From Roseovarius pacificus (GTDB taxonomy: Bacteria; Pseudomonadota; Alphaproteobacteria; Rhodobacterales; Rhodobacteraceae): a stretch of 64,000 nucleotides of DNA. The stretch spans positions 1-64,000 of the forward strand of contig NZ_FRBR01000003.1 of NCBI RefSeq assembly GCF_900142665.1, written 5' to 3'. The translations under genes and the position numbers were made by a program. Within the stretch, counting starts at the first letter, position 1. Each line of letters starts with the position of its first letter. Below the pieces are notes generated by a model. The model was not told where the DNA came from. It worked only from the letters and a program-made list of their open reading frames with translations, and did no database searches. Shown here piece by piece: positions 8,871-18,130 of the stretch.

Positions 8871-9787
8871 CCACGGCAACCGTTCTGATCTGCGCCATGC
8901 TGCTGGACGCCCTTCTGGGTGAACCGCGTTGGCTGTGGAACCGGGTGCCGCATCCGGCGGTTCTGATGGGGCGCGCGATTGGCTGGCTGGAAGAGCGGCT
9001 GAACACCGGCGCTGCGCGGCGGGCCAAGGGGATCGCTGCAATGGTTCTGCTGGGGTGTGGTGCGGTGCTTGCGGGGCTGATCCTGAGTCTGTTCGGCTGG
9101 CCGGTTGCGGTGATCGTGGTCGCCATTTTGCTGGCGCAACGCTCTCTCGTGGATCATGTGCGCGCGGTTGCCGATGGGTTGCGCCTGTCAACCGGTGAGG
9201 CGCGCCGCGCCGTGGGCATGATCGTGGGGCGCGATACGCGAGAGATGGACGACGCCGATATTGCCCGCGCCGCGATCGAATCCGCCGCCGAAAACCTGAG
9301 CGACGGGGTGATTGCCCCGGCCTTCTGGTTTCTGGTGGCGGGGCTGCCGGGGCTGCTCTTGTACAAGGTCACGAACACGGCGGATTCGATGATCGGCTAT
9401 CGCAACGAACGCTTTGCGGCCTTCGGATGGGCGGCGGCGCGGCTGGACGATGTGCTGAACGTGATCCCCGCACGCCTGACCGCGGCACTGATCGCGCTCA
9501 CCCATTGGGGGCTGCGCGAGTGGCGGGCAATCATGGCCGATGCACGCCAGCACCGGTCGCCCAACGCAGGCTGGCCCGAGGCGGCCATGGCCCGCGCCCT
9601 GAACGTGGCGCTGTCGGGGCCGCGATCCTATGACGGAACGCTGAAGCATTTCCCGTGGGTACATCGCTTTGGGCACAAGGATATCGGCGCGGGGCAGGTC
9701 GAAGCGGCCTGTGCCGCCCTTTGGCGGGCATGGGGGGCGGCATTCGCCAGTGTCGTCGTGCTGGCGCTGATCGGCTGTGCGGTTTAA
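8867..9787 (+). CDS. cobD: Adenosylcobinamide-phosphate synthase (CobD/CbiB)
   Basis: Integral membrane enzyme (306 aa) that joins the aminopropanol linker to adenosylcobyric acid. The characteristic N-terminal [22 protein letters not shown] motif, a central [17 protein letters not shown] segment and the [15 protein letters not shown] motif identify it. At least four hydrophobic segments are visible. The ATG at 8867 overlaps the cobC stop; an upstream in-frame ATG at 8561 is inside cobC and is ignored. Its 3' end overlaps the convergent LysE gene by 4 bp. Confidence 0.93.
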   Translation: MTTATVLICAMLLDALLGEPRWLWNRVPHPAVLMGRAIGWLEERLNTGAARRAKGIAAMVLLGCGAVLAGLILSLFGWPVAVIVVAILLAQRSLVDHVRAVADGLRLSTGEARRAVGMIVGRDTREMDDADIARAAIESAAENLSDGVIAPAFWFLVAGLPGLLLYKVTNTADSMIGYRNERFAAFGWAAARLDDVLNVIPARLTAALIALTHWGLREWRAIMADARQHRSPNAGWPEAAMARALNVALSGPRSYDGTLKHFPWVHRFGHKDIGAGQVEAACAALWRAWGAAFASVVVLALIGCAV

Positions 9788-10380
9788 CCCAGCATCAGCC
9801 AGAGTGCCGCCCCGGCCAGCGCCAGCCCGAACCCGGCATTGAGCCTGCGCGCCTGATCCTCCCGGCCGAACGCGCGGGCAAGCCGGACACCCGCCGCCGT
9901 CCATATGGTGAAAGCCAATAGATTGTTGAGCGTGAACAGCGTGGTGATCCAGATCACCGACATCACCGGCCCGCCCGGTGCGCCCGGCAGGAATTGCGAG
10001 AACATCAGCGCGATGATCATGTAAGCCTTGGGGTTGAGAACCAGCAACAACACACCGCCCCCTGCCCCAAGAGGCCGGGCTTCGGGCGTGACCCCGACCC
10101 GGCCCGCGCGCAGGAAGCCCCAGGCCAGATAGAGCAGCCACGCCGCACCTGCCCATTGCAGCCCCATCATCAGGCTTGGGAGCCGGCTCAGACCGGTGGC
10201 AAACCCATAACCGATGGCCAGTGTCACCAGCCATGTCGCAGCGTGGTACCCGGCGCTGGCCGGGACCGTGCGCAACATGCCGAACCGCGCACCATTGGCG
10301 GCAAAGACCATGTTGCCGGGTCCGGGGCTGTAGGCCAGCGGGAACAGGAAAATCAGCAAAGTCAGGGTCCAGTCGATCAT
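9784..10380 (-). CDS. LysE/RhtB family amino-acid exporter
   Basis: Inner-membrane exporter of 198 aa with about six hydrophobic segments and the family hallmark [17 protein letters not shown] at residues 18-34. LysE/RhtB proteins export amino acids such as threonine, homoserine or lysine; the substrate here cannot be named. It is transcribed towards cobD and overlaps its 3' end by 4 bp, so it is not part of the cobalamin operon. It could be an ancillary threonine-linked exporter, but that is only suggested by position. Confidence 0.88.
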   Translation of the reverse strand: MIDWTLTLLIFLFPLAYSPGPGNMVFAANGARFGMLRTVPASAGYHAATWLVTLAIGYGFATGLSRLPSLMMGLQWAGAAWLLYLAWGFLRAGRVGVTPEARPLGAGGGVLLLVLNPKAYMIIALMFSQFLPGAPGGPVMSVIWITTLFTLNNLLAFTIWTAAGVRLARAFGREDQARRLNAGFGLALAGAALWLMLG

Positions 10381-10519
10381 GGTGGCCTCGGGCGATGGTA
10401 TGTGAGAGCGTCAGAGTGCCCACGAAGCGCGGCGCAGGGCGACCCGGATCATGCGCTTTCGGATTGCGGGGCGATCTAATAGGCTGGGTCGTGAATCAAT
10501 CCGTCACGAAGGTACCCTA

Positions 10520-11686
10520 ATGCGCCCGTTGCCCCTTTTTCTTGCCCTTTGCCTTGCAGGGCCTGCCAGCGCCCAAACCTGTGGCGGCAGTTTCGGTGGA
10601 TTTGTCGACGCGTTGCGACAAGAGGCCATCGCGCGGGGTCATGCCCCCGACAGCGTGACACGGTTTTTCGCGCCCGTGCGGCACGATCCCGCCGTCATCA
10701 CGGCCGACCGGAAACAGGGTGTGTTTCAGATGCCCTTCGTCGATTTCGCGCGTCGCCTGATCAGCGCGAACCGCATGCAGAAGGGCCGGCAACTGGCAAA
10801 GCAGTACGATGCGACCTTTGAGCGGATCAAACGCGAGTACGGCATCAGCCGCGGTGTGTTACTGGCCTTCTGGGCGTTCGAGACCGATTACGGCGCGGTT
10901 CAGGGGGATTTCAACACGCTGAACGCATTGGTCACGCTGTCGCATGATTGCCGTCGCCCCGAATTGTTCCGCCCTCAGATTTTTGCCGCGCTGGAACTGT
11001 TCGAAAAGGGCGATTTCAGCCCGGCCAGGACGACCGGGGCATGGGCCGGTGAAATCGGCATGGTGCAGATGCTGCCGCGCGACATTCTGGACAACGGGGT
11101 GGATGGCGATGGCGACGGGCATGTGAGCCTTAAAACATCGGCCCCCGATGCGCTGATGTCGGGCGCGAAGATGCTGAGCGAGCTTGGCTGGCGTCCGAAC
11201 GAACCCTGGCTACAGGAGGTGACCCTGCCGCAAGGGATGGACTGGGCACAAACCGGGCTGCGCACGGTGAAACCGGCCTCGGAGTGGGCGGGGATGGGGG
11301 TGCAGGCCCGACACGGGCAGATCGCAGGCGACCTGCCCGCCAGCCTGTTGCTGCCGCAGGGGCGCAACGGCCCGGCCTTTCTGGCCTATCCGAATTTCCG
11401 GGTCTATTTCGAATGGAACCAGAGTTTCGTCTACGTCCTGACCGCCGCCTATTTCGCCAACCGTCTGGAGGGTGCACCAGTGTTCAATGCGGGCACTCCC
11501 GCGCGAGGGTTGTCGGATACACAGATGAAGGATTTGCAGCGCAAGCTGGCCGCACGGGGCTATGACGTGGGCGAGATCGACGGAATCCTCGGTGCGGGCA
11601 CCCGCGCCGCCGTGCAGGACGTACAGCAGGAACTCGGGCTGCCCGCCGACGCATGGCCGACACGGGATTTGCTGAACAGGCTTTGA
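10520..11686 (+). CDS. Lytic murein transglycosylase (MltB-type, SLT_2) with peptidoglycan-binding domain
   Basis: Exported 388-aa enzyme that cleaves the MurNAc-GlcNAc bond of peptidoglycan. I chose the ATG at 10520 because residues 1-18 then form a signal peptide ending ASAQT. The catalytic domain contains WAFETDYGAVQGDFNTLNALVTL, in which the Glu of WAFETDYG is the expected acid, and the MltB-typical ARTTGAWAGEIGMVQMLPRDI segment. Residues about 330-388 form a PG_binding_1 domain (DLQRKLAARGYDVGEIDGILG). It has its own promoter region opposite the LysE gene. It resembles the 'lytic murein transglycosylase' family of alphaproteobacteria rather than the E. coli MltB lipoprotein, since no lipobox cysteine is present. 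Confidence 0.92.
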   Translation: MRPLPLFLALCLAGPASAQTCGGSFGGFVDALRQEAIARGHAPDSVTRFFAPVRHDPAVITADRKQGVFQMPFVDFARRLISANRMQKGRQLAKQYDATFERIKREYGISRGVLLAFWAFETDYGAVQGDFNTLNALVTLSHDCRRPELFRPQIFAALELFEKGDFSPARTTGAWAGEIGMVQMLPRDILDNGVDGDGDGHVSLKTSAPDALMSGAKMLSELGWRPNEPWLQEVTLPQGMDWAQTGLRTVKPASEWAGMGVQARHGQIAGDLPASLLLPQGRNGPAFLAYPNFRVYFEWNQSFVYVLTAAYFANRLEGAPVFNAGTPARGLSDTQMKDLQRKLAARGYDVGEIDGILGAGTRAAVQDVQQELGLPADAWPTRDLLNRL

Positions 11687-11698
11687 GGGTCGGGCGGA

Positions 11699-12292
11699 TC
11701 AGTTTCCTGAGGTCGCCAGCAATTGCTGAGCGCGGTCATGGCCCAGCTTCCAGGCCAGAATCTCGGCCCTGGGGTGCCAGGTGTAGCGATGATCGTCGCG
11801 TGTCGGGGACCAGAACAACACACCCCCCTCGCGCCAGGGGTCCAGTACGATCCCATCATACATGGTATCACCACCACGGCTGATGATCACGGTGCTGTGT
11901 TCCAGCAGGATCGGGTTCTTGGCGTTGGCGATGGCGCGATGCAGGTCCAGCGTCTGGAAATCCTCTTGTTTCAGGCGGGTTTCCATGTCCTTGGCCCAAT
12001 GCCAGCACAGACCGCGAGGTTTAATACCCATATTGACCTTGGTGTTATGGATGATTGGCGGATCGGTGATCTGATATTCCAATGCCAGCCGGTGCGTATG
12101 TTCATAGGAGATGCGCGCGGCGCGGTGCGCTTCTTTCGGATCGACCTCGGGGCCGAGGGCAAGGATCGCCTGTTCGAGCCGCGCCACATCCCGCGCGGTG
12201 CCGGGCGGTGGCGGGCCATCGGGGCGCGGGGTTCCGCAGGCGGCGAGGGCCACGAGGCCAAGAAAAGCAAAAAAGCGCAAGAAAAGCTGCAT
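11699..12292 (-). CDS. Conserved lipoprotein with possible Cys-His-Asp (transglutaminase/papain-like) site
   Basis: I do not recognise a named family. From the ATG at 12292 (AGGA about 11 bp upstream; an alternative ATG is at 12301) the protein has 197 aa, with a short basic n-region, a hydrophobic stretch and the lipobox LAAC, so it is a probable lipoprotein. The C-terminal half has GLCWHWAKDM, then LEHSTVIISRGG, then GIVLDPWREGG: a Cys, His, Asp order with the LDPW-R-x-GG signature seen in transglutaminase-like and papain-like amidases. The catalytic assignment is inference. The gene is convergent with the lytic transglycosylase, 12 bp apart, so a cell-envelope role is plausible. Confidence 0.72.
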   Translation of the reverse strand: MQLFLRFFAFLGLVALAACGTPRPDGPPPPGTARDVARLEQAILALGPEVDPKEAHRAARISYEHTHRLALEYQITDPPIIHNTKVNMGIKPRGLCWHWAKDMETRLKQEDFQTLDLHRAIANAKNPILLEHSTVIISRGGDTMYDGIVLDPWREGGVLFWSPTRDDHRYTWHPRAEILAWKLGHDRAQQLLATSGN

Positions 12293-12742
12293 CGGTGGCA
12301 TCGTCCTGACCGGGTAAAACTGCGTCATCCCAAAGAGCTATCGGGCGCATCAGCGGATGTCGAGACAGCCCGGCGAGAACCCGCGCGGATGTGATGGGAA
12401 GGAAACAGCGGCGTTAACCACGATGCGCGCGGTGTTCTTTACTTTTTGGCAAGGATTACGCATCATGCTGGGCATATCGGAAGTTCTGTCAGTTTTTCCA
12501 CTGAACAGTTGACCCGGCAGAGATGCGCCTCTGCCGGGTCTTTCCTTGTCAGGGCGTCATCGCCCTATCCAAAGCCGGATGACGGCAATCAGCAGCGTTC
12601 CCGCTGCAATCGCAACCATCCATTTTCGGAAGTTCCTTTCGGTCAGTCTGACCACCTCCTTCCGCTGCGAAGGTTCACAGCGGATTGAACATCGGCCCCG
12701 GCGCTGAAGGAAAGGTTAAATTGTACGAAAAATTCAGAGTGA
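12293..12742. other. Intergenic region between lipoprotein gene and smc 3' end; candidate small RNA/terminator
   Basis: This 450-bp gap contains no gene I can support. It holds a perfect hairpin terminator at 12512-12544 that faces right, although no annotated plus-strand gene precedes it. A 15-codon plus-strand ORF (12464-12511) and a 21-codon minus-strand ORF (12558-12623, ending in a hydrophobic LLIAVIRLWIGR tail, with AAGGAA about 8 bp upstream) are the only short frames of note; both are weak. Confidence 0.4.
12512..12544 (+). terminator. Strong hairpin, orphan terminator
   Basis: A perfect 12-bp stem (GACCCGGCAGAG / CTCTGCCGGGTC) with a 6-nt loop is followed by TTT on the plus strand. 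No plus-strand gene ends nearby, so it may close a small RNA starting around 12400-12450. Confidence 0.7.
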
Positions 12743-15700
12743 TCAGGCCACCATCGCCTCGGCCTTCTTGAGATCGACCGACACCAGCTGACTGACGCCC
12801 TGTTCGGCCATGGTGACGCCAAACAGGCGGTCCATGCGGCTCATGGTGACGGCATGGTGGGTAATGATCAGGAAGCGGGTTTCGGTGCGGCGGCACATTT
12901 CGTCCAGCATATCGCAGAACCGGCCCACATTGGCATCGTCCAGCGGCGCGTCGACCTCGTCAAGCACACAGATCGGCGCGGGATTCGCCAGGAACACCGC
13001 AAAGATCAGGGCAAGTGCCGTCAGCGTCTGCTCACCACCCGACAGCAGGGACAGCGTGGCCAGTTTCTTGCCCGGAGGCTGACACATGATTTCAAGCCCG
13101 GCATCCAGTGGATCGTCGCTCTCGACCATGACGAGATTGGCCTCGCCGCCGCCGAAGAGATGGGTGAACAGCATGGCGAAGTTGGAATTCACCTGCTCAA
13201 ATGCGGTCAGCAGGCGTTCGCGCCCCTCGCGGTTCAGGCTGGCGATCCCGTTGCGCAATTCACGGATCGCGCCTTCGAGATCGGCTTTTTCGGTAACCAG
13301 CGAGTCGTGCTCTTCCTGTACCTCCCGGGCGTCTTCCTCGGCGCGCAGGTTGACCGCGCCAAGCGCGTCGCGTTGCCGTTTCAGGCGGTTCACGTCGGCC
13401 TCGATCGCCTCTGATGCCGGCATCTTTTCGGAATCGGCCTGCAACTGCTCCAGAAGGTTCTCGGGCGTGGTCTCCTGATCGTCCGCGATGCGCTCGGCGG
13501 CATAGGCCTGCGCCTCGCGGGCGGCATCGGCGCGGGCTTCGGACCGGGCGCGGGCTTCGCGCGCCTCGGACGCGGTGCGTTCGGCATCGCGCTCGGCAGC
13601 CACGGCTTCGCGCGCAGCCCCTTCGCCAGAGGACAGCGCATCGGCGGCCTCGGCCCGGCGGGCCTCGGCCTTGTCGATTTCCGAACTCAACTCGGCGCGC
13701 TTGGCTGCGATTTCCTCGGGGGCGGCGTTGGCCTCGGCCAGTTCGTCCTCGGAGGCGGCCTTGCGTTCGGCCAGTTCGGCGCTGCGCTTTTCGGCGGTTT
13801 CCAGACGGTGACGCCAGCCGCTGATCTCCTTGGTGACCTCTTGCGCGCGCCGGGTGCGCGCCTCGCCCTCGCGGCGCAATTCGTCATGCCCCGACCGTCG
13901 GGCCATCATGGTCATCCGCGCGGCTTCGACCGTCATCTTAACATCTTCGACCTCGGCGCGGGCGGCGTCGAGATCGCCCAGATCCTGCACGCCCTTTTCA
14001 GCCTCGGCAAGTTGCTGACGGGCGGCGAGCGCCTCTTCCTCATGGCGGGTGACGGCAAGCCCCATCGATTCCAGCTTGGATTGCGCCAGATTGCGGTCGG
14101 CCTCGGCCCGGCTGAGGGCGCGGTTGGCCTGATTGAGATCGGTATCCGCGGCGCGGCGCGCTTCGCGGGCCTGTTTGTCGGCCTCGGCCAGGTCGGCCAG
14201 TTTCGCACGCAGGGTTTCATGGGCATGTGACGCCCCCTCGGCCCGCGCCGTGGCATGGGCCAGTTCCTGCTTGAGCTCTTCAAGCCGGTTCAATTGTTGC
14301 AGGCGCAACGCGGCAGCCGATGGCGCATCCTCGGCCCAGGCCCTGTATCCGTCCCACCGCCACAGATCGCCCTCGCGGGTGACAAGGCGCTGACCGGGCT
14401 TGAGCAAGGGTTGCAGGCGCGGGCCGTCCTCGGCCTCAACCAGACCGATCTGGGACATGCGCCGCGCCAGTACTTCGGGAACCGAAACGTGATTGGTCAG
14501 CGCGGTCACGCCTTCGGGCAGGGTTTGTGCGGCCTGATACCCCGGCAGAACCAGCCAGCCTGAAGGGCCGTCCTCGTCCACTTCGGGGGCGCGCAGATCG
14601 TCGGCCAGGGCCGCACCAAGCGCCTTTTCAAAGCCCTGCTCGACCTGCAAACGATCAAGGATTTGCCCGCCTTCGGCGGTGTCACGATCCACCAGCCGCG
14701 CCAACGCCGTCACCTCGGCGGACAGGGCGTTGACCTCGCCTTCGGCTTCGGAGCGTTCGGCGCGCGCTGTCGTTTCGCGCGCCTGTGTTTCGGCGCGGGC
14801 GGCTTCGGCGGCGTTCAGCGTTTCCTCGGCGGCCTCGGCGGCCTTGAGCGCGGCGGTCTCGGCGGTTTGCGCAGCCTCGTAATCCTGTCCGGCGCGCGCC
14901 AGCGCATCCCTGGCGGATTGCGCCGCACTGCGGGCGCGCTCGGCCTCAGCCTCGCTTTTATGGAGGGTCTTGCGGCTGTCCTCCAGAAATCGCTGCGCCG
15001 ATTGATGCCGTGCCGCAAGACGCGCAACATCTTCGGTCAACTGGCTGAGATCGGTTTCGCGATCCTGCAACACCTGTGCCGCCTCGTGCGAGGCCTCGGC
15101 AGCAGCGGCCAGCTTGTCGGACTGTCCCTCGCTGGCCTTGGCCAGTTCGCGGGCCTCCCATTCGAGGCGCTCGATGGTTTCGCCCGCATCGCGGTTCAGG
15201 CCCGATTCACGGTCGATATCCCGGCCCAGCTGTTCGATCCGGCTGTGCAGGGTTTCGATCCGCGTACGGGCGTTTTGCTCCTGCTCGTTCAGGGTATCGC
15301 GCTGGACCTGAAGACGTTGCAGGATAGCGGCGGCAATCGCCTCTTCCTCGCGCAAGGGCGGCAGGGCGTCCTCGGCCCTGGCGCGGGCCTTGGCGGCTTC
15401 GCGGGCTGCGGATTCGGCCTGCGCGGCAGCAGTGGTACGATCACGCAGTTCCTCTTCGGCGCGGGCACGGGCAGAATCCGCTTCTTTCCAACGACGATAG
15501 AGCAACAGCCCTTCGGCCTGGCGCAACTCTTCACCGATAGCGCGATAGCGGGCGGCCTGCCGGGCCTGCCGGGCCAGTTGCGCCAGTTGCCCGGCCAGTT
15601 GTTCGATCACATCATCGACGCGGGTCAGGTTCTGCTCGGCGCCTTTCAGTTTCAGTTCGGCCTCGTGCCGACGCTGATAGAGGCCCGAAATCCCGGCAGC

Positions 15701-16204
15701 CTCTTCCAGAATGCGGCGGCGGGCCTTGGGCTTGGCGTTGATCAGTTCCGAAATCTGGCCCTGCCGGACCAGCGCGGGCGAATGCGCCCCCGTTGAGGCA
15801 TCGGCAAAGAGCATCTGCACGTCACGTGCGCGCACGTCCTTGCCATTGACCTTGTAGGCGCTGCCCACGTCACGGGTGATCCGGCGCACGACATCGAGAA
15901 CGTCGCTGTCGTTGAAGCCCGACGGCGCCAGACGGTCCGAATTGTCGATCTGCAACGCCACCTCGGCAAAGTTGCGCGCCGGACGCGAGGCGGCACCGGC
16001 AAAGATCACGTCTTCCATCCCGCCGCCGCGCATCGCGGTGGGGCGGTTTTCCCCCATGACCCAACGCAGTGCTTCCAGCAGGTTCGACTTGCCACAGCCA
16101 TTCGGCCCCACCACCCCGGTCAGACCGTGCGCGATATGCAGGTCCGTCGGGTCGACGAAGCTTTTGAAGCCGGTCAGTCTGAGCTTGGAGAACTGCAAGG
16201 GCAC
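12743..16204 (-). CDS. smc: Chromosome segregation protein SMC
   Basis: Structural maintenance of chromosomes ATPase, 1153 aa, the normal length for alphaproteobacteria. The N-terminal head has Walker A GPNGCGKSNLLEALRWVMGE near residues 33-52. Two long Ala/Glu/Arg-rich coiled coils (about 170-490 and 650-990) flank a hinge near 500-640. The C-terminal head has the signature LSGGEQTLTALALIFAVF and Walker B CVLDEVDAPLDDANV. It would form the condensin ring with ScpA/ScpB, which are not in the window. Its antisense strand carries long open frames that are shadows of its Ala/Glu-rich codon use. Confidence 0.97.
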   Translation of the reverse strand: MPLQFSKLRLTGFKSFVDPTDLHIAHGLTGVVGPNGCGKSNLLEALRWVMGENRPTAMRGGGMEDVIFAGAASRPARNFAEVALQIDNSDRLAPSGFNDSDVLDVVRRITRDVGSAYKVNGKDVRARDVQMLFADASTGAHSPALVRQGQISELINAKPKARRRILEEAAGISGLYQRRHEAELKLKGAEQNLTRVDDVIEQLAGQLAQLARQARQAARYRAIGEELRQAEGLLLYRRWKEADSARARAEEELRDRTTAAAQAESAAREAAKARARAEDALPPLREEEAIAAAILQRLQVQRDTLNEQEQNARTRIETLHSRIEQLGRDIDRESGLNRDAGETIERLEWEARELAKASEGQSDKLAAAAEASHEAAQVLQDRETDLSQLTEDVARLAARHQSAQRFLEDSRKTLHKSEAEAERARSAAQSARDALARAGQDYEAAQTAETAALKAAEAAEETLNAAEAARAETQARETTARAERSEAEGEVNALSAEVTALARLVDRDTAEGGQILDRLQVEQGFEKALGAALADDLRAPEVDEDGPSGWLVLPGYQAAQTLPEGVTALTNHVSVPEVLARRMSQIGLVEAEDGPRLQPLLKPGQRLVTREGDLWRWDGYRAWAEDAPSAAALRLQQLNRLEELKQELAHATARAEGASHAHETLRAKLADLAEADKQAREARRAADTDLNQANRALSRAEADRNLAQSKLESMGLAVTRHEEEALAARQQLAEAEKGVQDLGDLDAARAEVEDVKMTVEAARMTMMARRSGHDELRREGEARTRRAQEVTKEISGWRHRLETAEKRSAELAERKAASEDELAEANAAPEEIAAKRAELSSEIDKAEARRAEAADALSSGEGAAREAVAAERDAERTASEAREARARSEARADAAREAQAYAAERIADDQETTPENLLEQLQADSEKMPASEAIEADVNRLKRQRDALGAVNLRAEEDAREVQEEHDSLVTEKADLEGAIRELRNGIASLNREGRERLLTAFEQVNSNFAMLFTHLFGGGEANLVMVESDDPLDAGLEIMCQPPGKKLATLSLLSGGEQTLTALALIFAVFLANPAPICVLDEVDAPLDDANVGRFCDMLDEMCRRTETRFLIITHHAVTMSRMDRLFGVTMAEQGVSQLVSVDLKKAEAMVA

Positions 16205-16473
16205 CTCGGGCGTGTGATTCCGTCGTTCTCAAAATGTGACGGGGTGCCGGGGCGTCTGTCAACGGCAAACCCCACGATATGGGTGCGCAGAGGGACTTAT
16301 CCACAAGATATATGCGAAATTCAGCCATTCCTTGCCTTTCATCGGCCTTGCCCGGACCAGGTTGAAGATACCGGTGCAGGTGTCGCCCCGTCGTCCCCGC
16401 CATGGCGCGGACGGGCAGCGGGCCGTCGGAATCGGCCTTGACGGGTTCGAGTCCTCCGGGCAGATTGGTGAGG
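16205..16473. other. Divergent spacer upstream of smc and of the cobalamin riboswitch
   Basis: The 269 bp between the smc start and the riboswitch hold no ORF that looks like protein. Promoters for smc (leftward) and for the cbtBA transcript (rightward) must lie here; I cannot place them with confidence. Confidence 0.4.
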
Positions 16474-16664
16474 CAATGGTTCCCATATGAGCGCAAAGCG
16501 TTCCGGGAAGAATTGGGAATGACGTGACAGCGGACCCAAACAGGGCGCTTAACCGTCAGCCGCCCCCGCGACTGTAAGCGGAGAGCCACTGCCACAATGC
16601 CACTGGGGGTAACACCTTGGGAAGGCGGCAGAACGGCGATGACCCGCAAGCCAGGAGACCAGCC
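16474..16664 (+). promoter_or_regulatory. Cobalamin (AdoCbl) riboswitch upstream of cbtB
   Basis: The conserved elements appear in order: GGTTCCC, then GGGAATGACGTG, then GCCGCCCCCGCGACTGTAAGCGGAGAG, a GCCACTG element, GGGAAGGCGG, and the B12 box GACCCGCAAGCCAGGAGACC at 16640-16659. This is a full-length class I cobalamin aptamer located 56 bp before cbtB. The known logic is that adenosylcobalamin binding represses the downstream genes, so cobalt uptake would be shut off when B12 is plentiful. Confidence 0.95.
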
Positions 16665-16719
16665 ATCGCATGGACCTAACCCGCCGCCTCGGGTGAGAGG
16701 CGAAGAAGGAGAAAAGACA

Positions 16720-16884
16720 ATGACCGCACTGGTTCAATCCGCTGCAAAATCTTCGGTTCTGCCGTTCGTGGCCGCCATGGTACTGGGCCTCGGCATCATC
16801 ACGATCGCCGGGCACGTTCAGGCATCGACGCTGCACGATGCCGCCCATGACGTGCGCCACGCCACCGGCTTTCCCTGCCACTGA
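16720..16884 (+). CDS. cbtB: Cobalt transporter subunit CbtB
   Basis: Small membrane protein of 54 aa with one hydrophobic segment (residues 13-34) and a His-rich C-terminal tail (H39, H43, H47, H54; final motif ATGFPCH). This is the characteristic CbtB architecture. CbtA/CbtB is a predicted cobalt uptake system regularly found under B12 riboswitch control. The ATG at 16720 follows AGAAGGAGAAAAGACA, an excellent ribosome site. cbtA begins 3 bp after its stop. Confidence 0.93.
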   Translation: MTALVQSAAKSSVLPFVAAMVLGLGIITIAGHVQASTLHDAAHDVRHATGFPCH

Positions 16885-16887
16885 ACC

Positions 16888-17571
16888 ATGTTTCAGAAAA
16901 TTCTGACCAGCGCGTTGCTCGCTGGATTCTGCGCGGGGCTGAGTGCGGCCGCGTTGCAGTTGTTTTTTGTGCAGCCGGTTCTGCTTCATGCAGAGCTATA
17001 TGAAGGGGGCGATCTGATTCATTTCGGCGCCGACGCAGTGAGCGCCCATCCCGAATTGCCGGGGTTCGACCCTGTGCGCGACGGTCTGAGCATTCTGTTC
17101 ACCACGCTCATCTACGTGGGTTACGCGCTGTTGCTGGTCGCCGCGATGGGGCTTGCAGAGGCACGGGGCGTTGCCATCACGGCACGCACCGGGATTCTCT
17201 GGGGGATTGCGGGATTCGTCGCGTTCCACTTTGCACCGGCGATTTCGCTGCCGCCCGAAGTGCCGGGCGTGGCGGCTGCCGATGTGGCGATACGCCAGAT
17301 CTGGTGGTGGGGCACCGTAGCGGCCACGGCCTGCGCGCTTGCATTGATCGCGTTCGGCAAGGGCTGGCTGATGTGGAGCGTGGCGGCCATCCTGCTGTTG
17401 GCGCCGCATGTCATCGGCGCACCGCATCCGGATGAGTTTTCCGGCCCGGTTCCACCGGAGATTGCTGCGCTCTTTGCTGCGCGCGCCCTTGGCATCGGAT
17501 TTTTCGCCTGGGCGCTTCTTGGATTGTTCGCCGGTTACTTCTGGCAACGCGAAGAACAGGCGTCGGCCTGA
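16888..17571 (+). CDS. cbtA: Cobalt transporter CbtA
   Basis: Integral membrane protein of 227 aa with about five to six hydrophobic segments. It starts with a family-typical MFQKILTSALLAGFCAGL and carries HFGADAVSAHPELPGF and APAISLPPEVPG loops. The conserved histidines (VAFHFAPA, APHVIGAPHP) are candidate cobalt ligands. Together with CbtB it is thought to move cobalt inward for cobaltochelatase; the mechanism is not established in the literature as I know it. It lies 3 bp after cbtB and 54 bp before the His-rich gene. Confidence 0.92.
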   Translation: MFQKILTSALLAGFCAGLSAAALQLFFVQPVLLHAELYEGGDLIHFGADAVSAHPELPGFDPVRDGLSILFTTLIYVGYALLLVAAMGLAEARGVAITARTGILWGIAGFVAFHFAPAISLPPEVPGVAAADVAIRQIWWWGTVAATACALALIAFGKGWLMWSVAAILLLAPHVIGAPHPDEFSGPVPPEIAALFAARALGIGFFAWALLGLFAGYFWQREEQASA

Positions 17572-17625
17572 TCCTCTAACCGGCCCCGGCGGATACCCGT
17601 CGGGGCCCCACGAACGAGTTTTCTC

Positions 17626-18126
17626 ATGCCTCGTACCTTTGTCTTCCTGCTGATCGGCCTGTTTTTCGGAACCGGTTTCGGCTTTCTTCTTGCGGCGGGC
17701 ACCGGGGTGCAGCTCGAAGGTCATCACCATGGTGACGATGTGCACGATCATGCCGCGCACGATCATGGCCAGGGCGATATGAACGGTCACGATCATTCCC
17801 GTATGGTCGAAGCGGGCACCCCTGCCCCGACGCTCAGGATCGCCTTGCATCCCGATGGCCCCCAGAGCCGCAACCTGCATATCGACGTGACCGGGTTTAC
17901 CTTCGATCCCGAAGGCGTCAACGGCCCGCACGTGCCGGGGAAAGGACACGCCCATGTCTATGTGGACGGCGTCAAGGTCGCGCGTGCCTATGGACCTTGG
18001 ATGCAGCTTCAGGCCTTGCCTGTGGGGCCCCATGACATACGTGTCGCGCTATATACCAACGACCATTCCCAACTGGTCAGCAACGGCGAACCGATCGAGG
18101 CCACAGCGCAGGTGGTGATCGAATGA
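17626..18126 (+). CDS. Membrane-anchored His-rich protein of the cobalt locus, unknown family
   Basis: I do not recognise a named family. The 166-aa protein has an N-terminal hydrophobic segment (residues 4-26, signal anchor or signal peptide). A histidine/aspartate-rich stretch follows, with nine His between residues 33 and 57 (HHH, HDH and HDH clusters). A C-terminal beta-rich domain (about 68-166) contains NLHIDVTGFTFDPEGVNG and GKGHAHVYVDG, reminiscent of cupredoxin-like periplasmic domains. It follows cbtBA on the same strand, so a periplasmic cobalt-binding or delivery role is a reasonable inference. Zinc, nickel or copper binding cannot be excluded. Confidence 0.75.
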   Translation: MPRTFVFLLIGLFFGTGFGFLLAAGTGVQLEGHHHGDDVHDHAAHDHGQGDMNGHDHSRMVEAGTPAPTLRIALHPDGPQSRNLHIDVTGFTFDPEGVNGPHVPGKGHAHVYVDGVKVARAYGPWMQLQALPVGPHDIRVALYTNDHSQLVSNGEPIEATAQVVIE

Positions 18127-18130
18127 TGGC

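Noticed and set aside
12446..12688. 80-codon plus-strand frame across the orphan terminator
   Set aside because: It runs through a strong hairpin terminator, has no ribosome site and looks like random sequence.
14663..15796. 377-codon plus-strand frame opposite smc
   Set aside because: Composition (Gly/Leu/Phe/Gln-rich) is the complement of the Ala/Glu/Arg coiled-coil codons of smc; no start signals or domains.
16444..16454. GGTTCGAGTCC, a tRNA T-loop-like motif upstream of the riboswitch
   Set aside because: The flanking bases do not form a T-stem, acceptor stem or anticodon arm on either strand.
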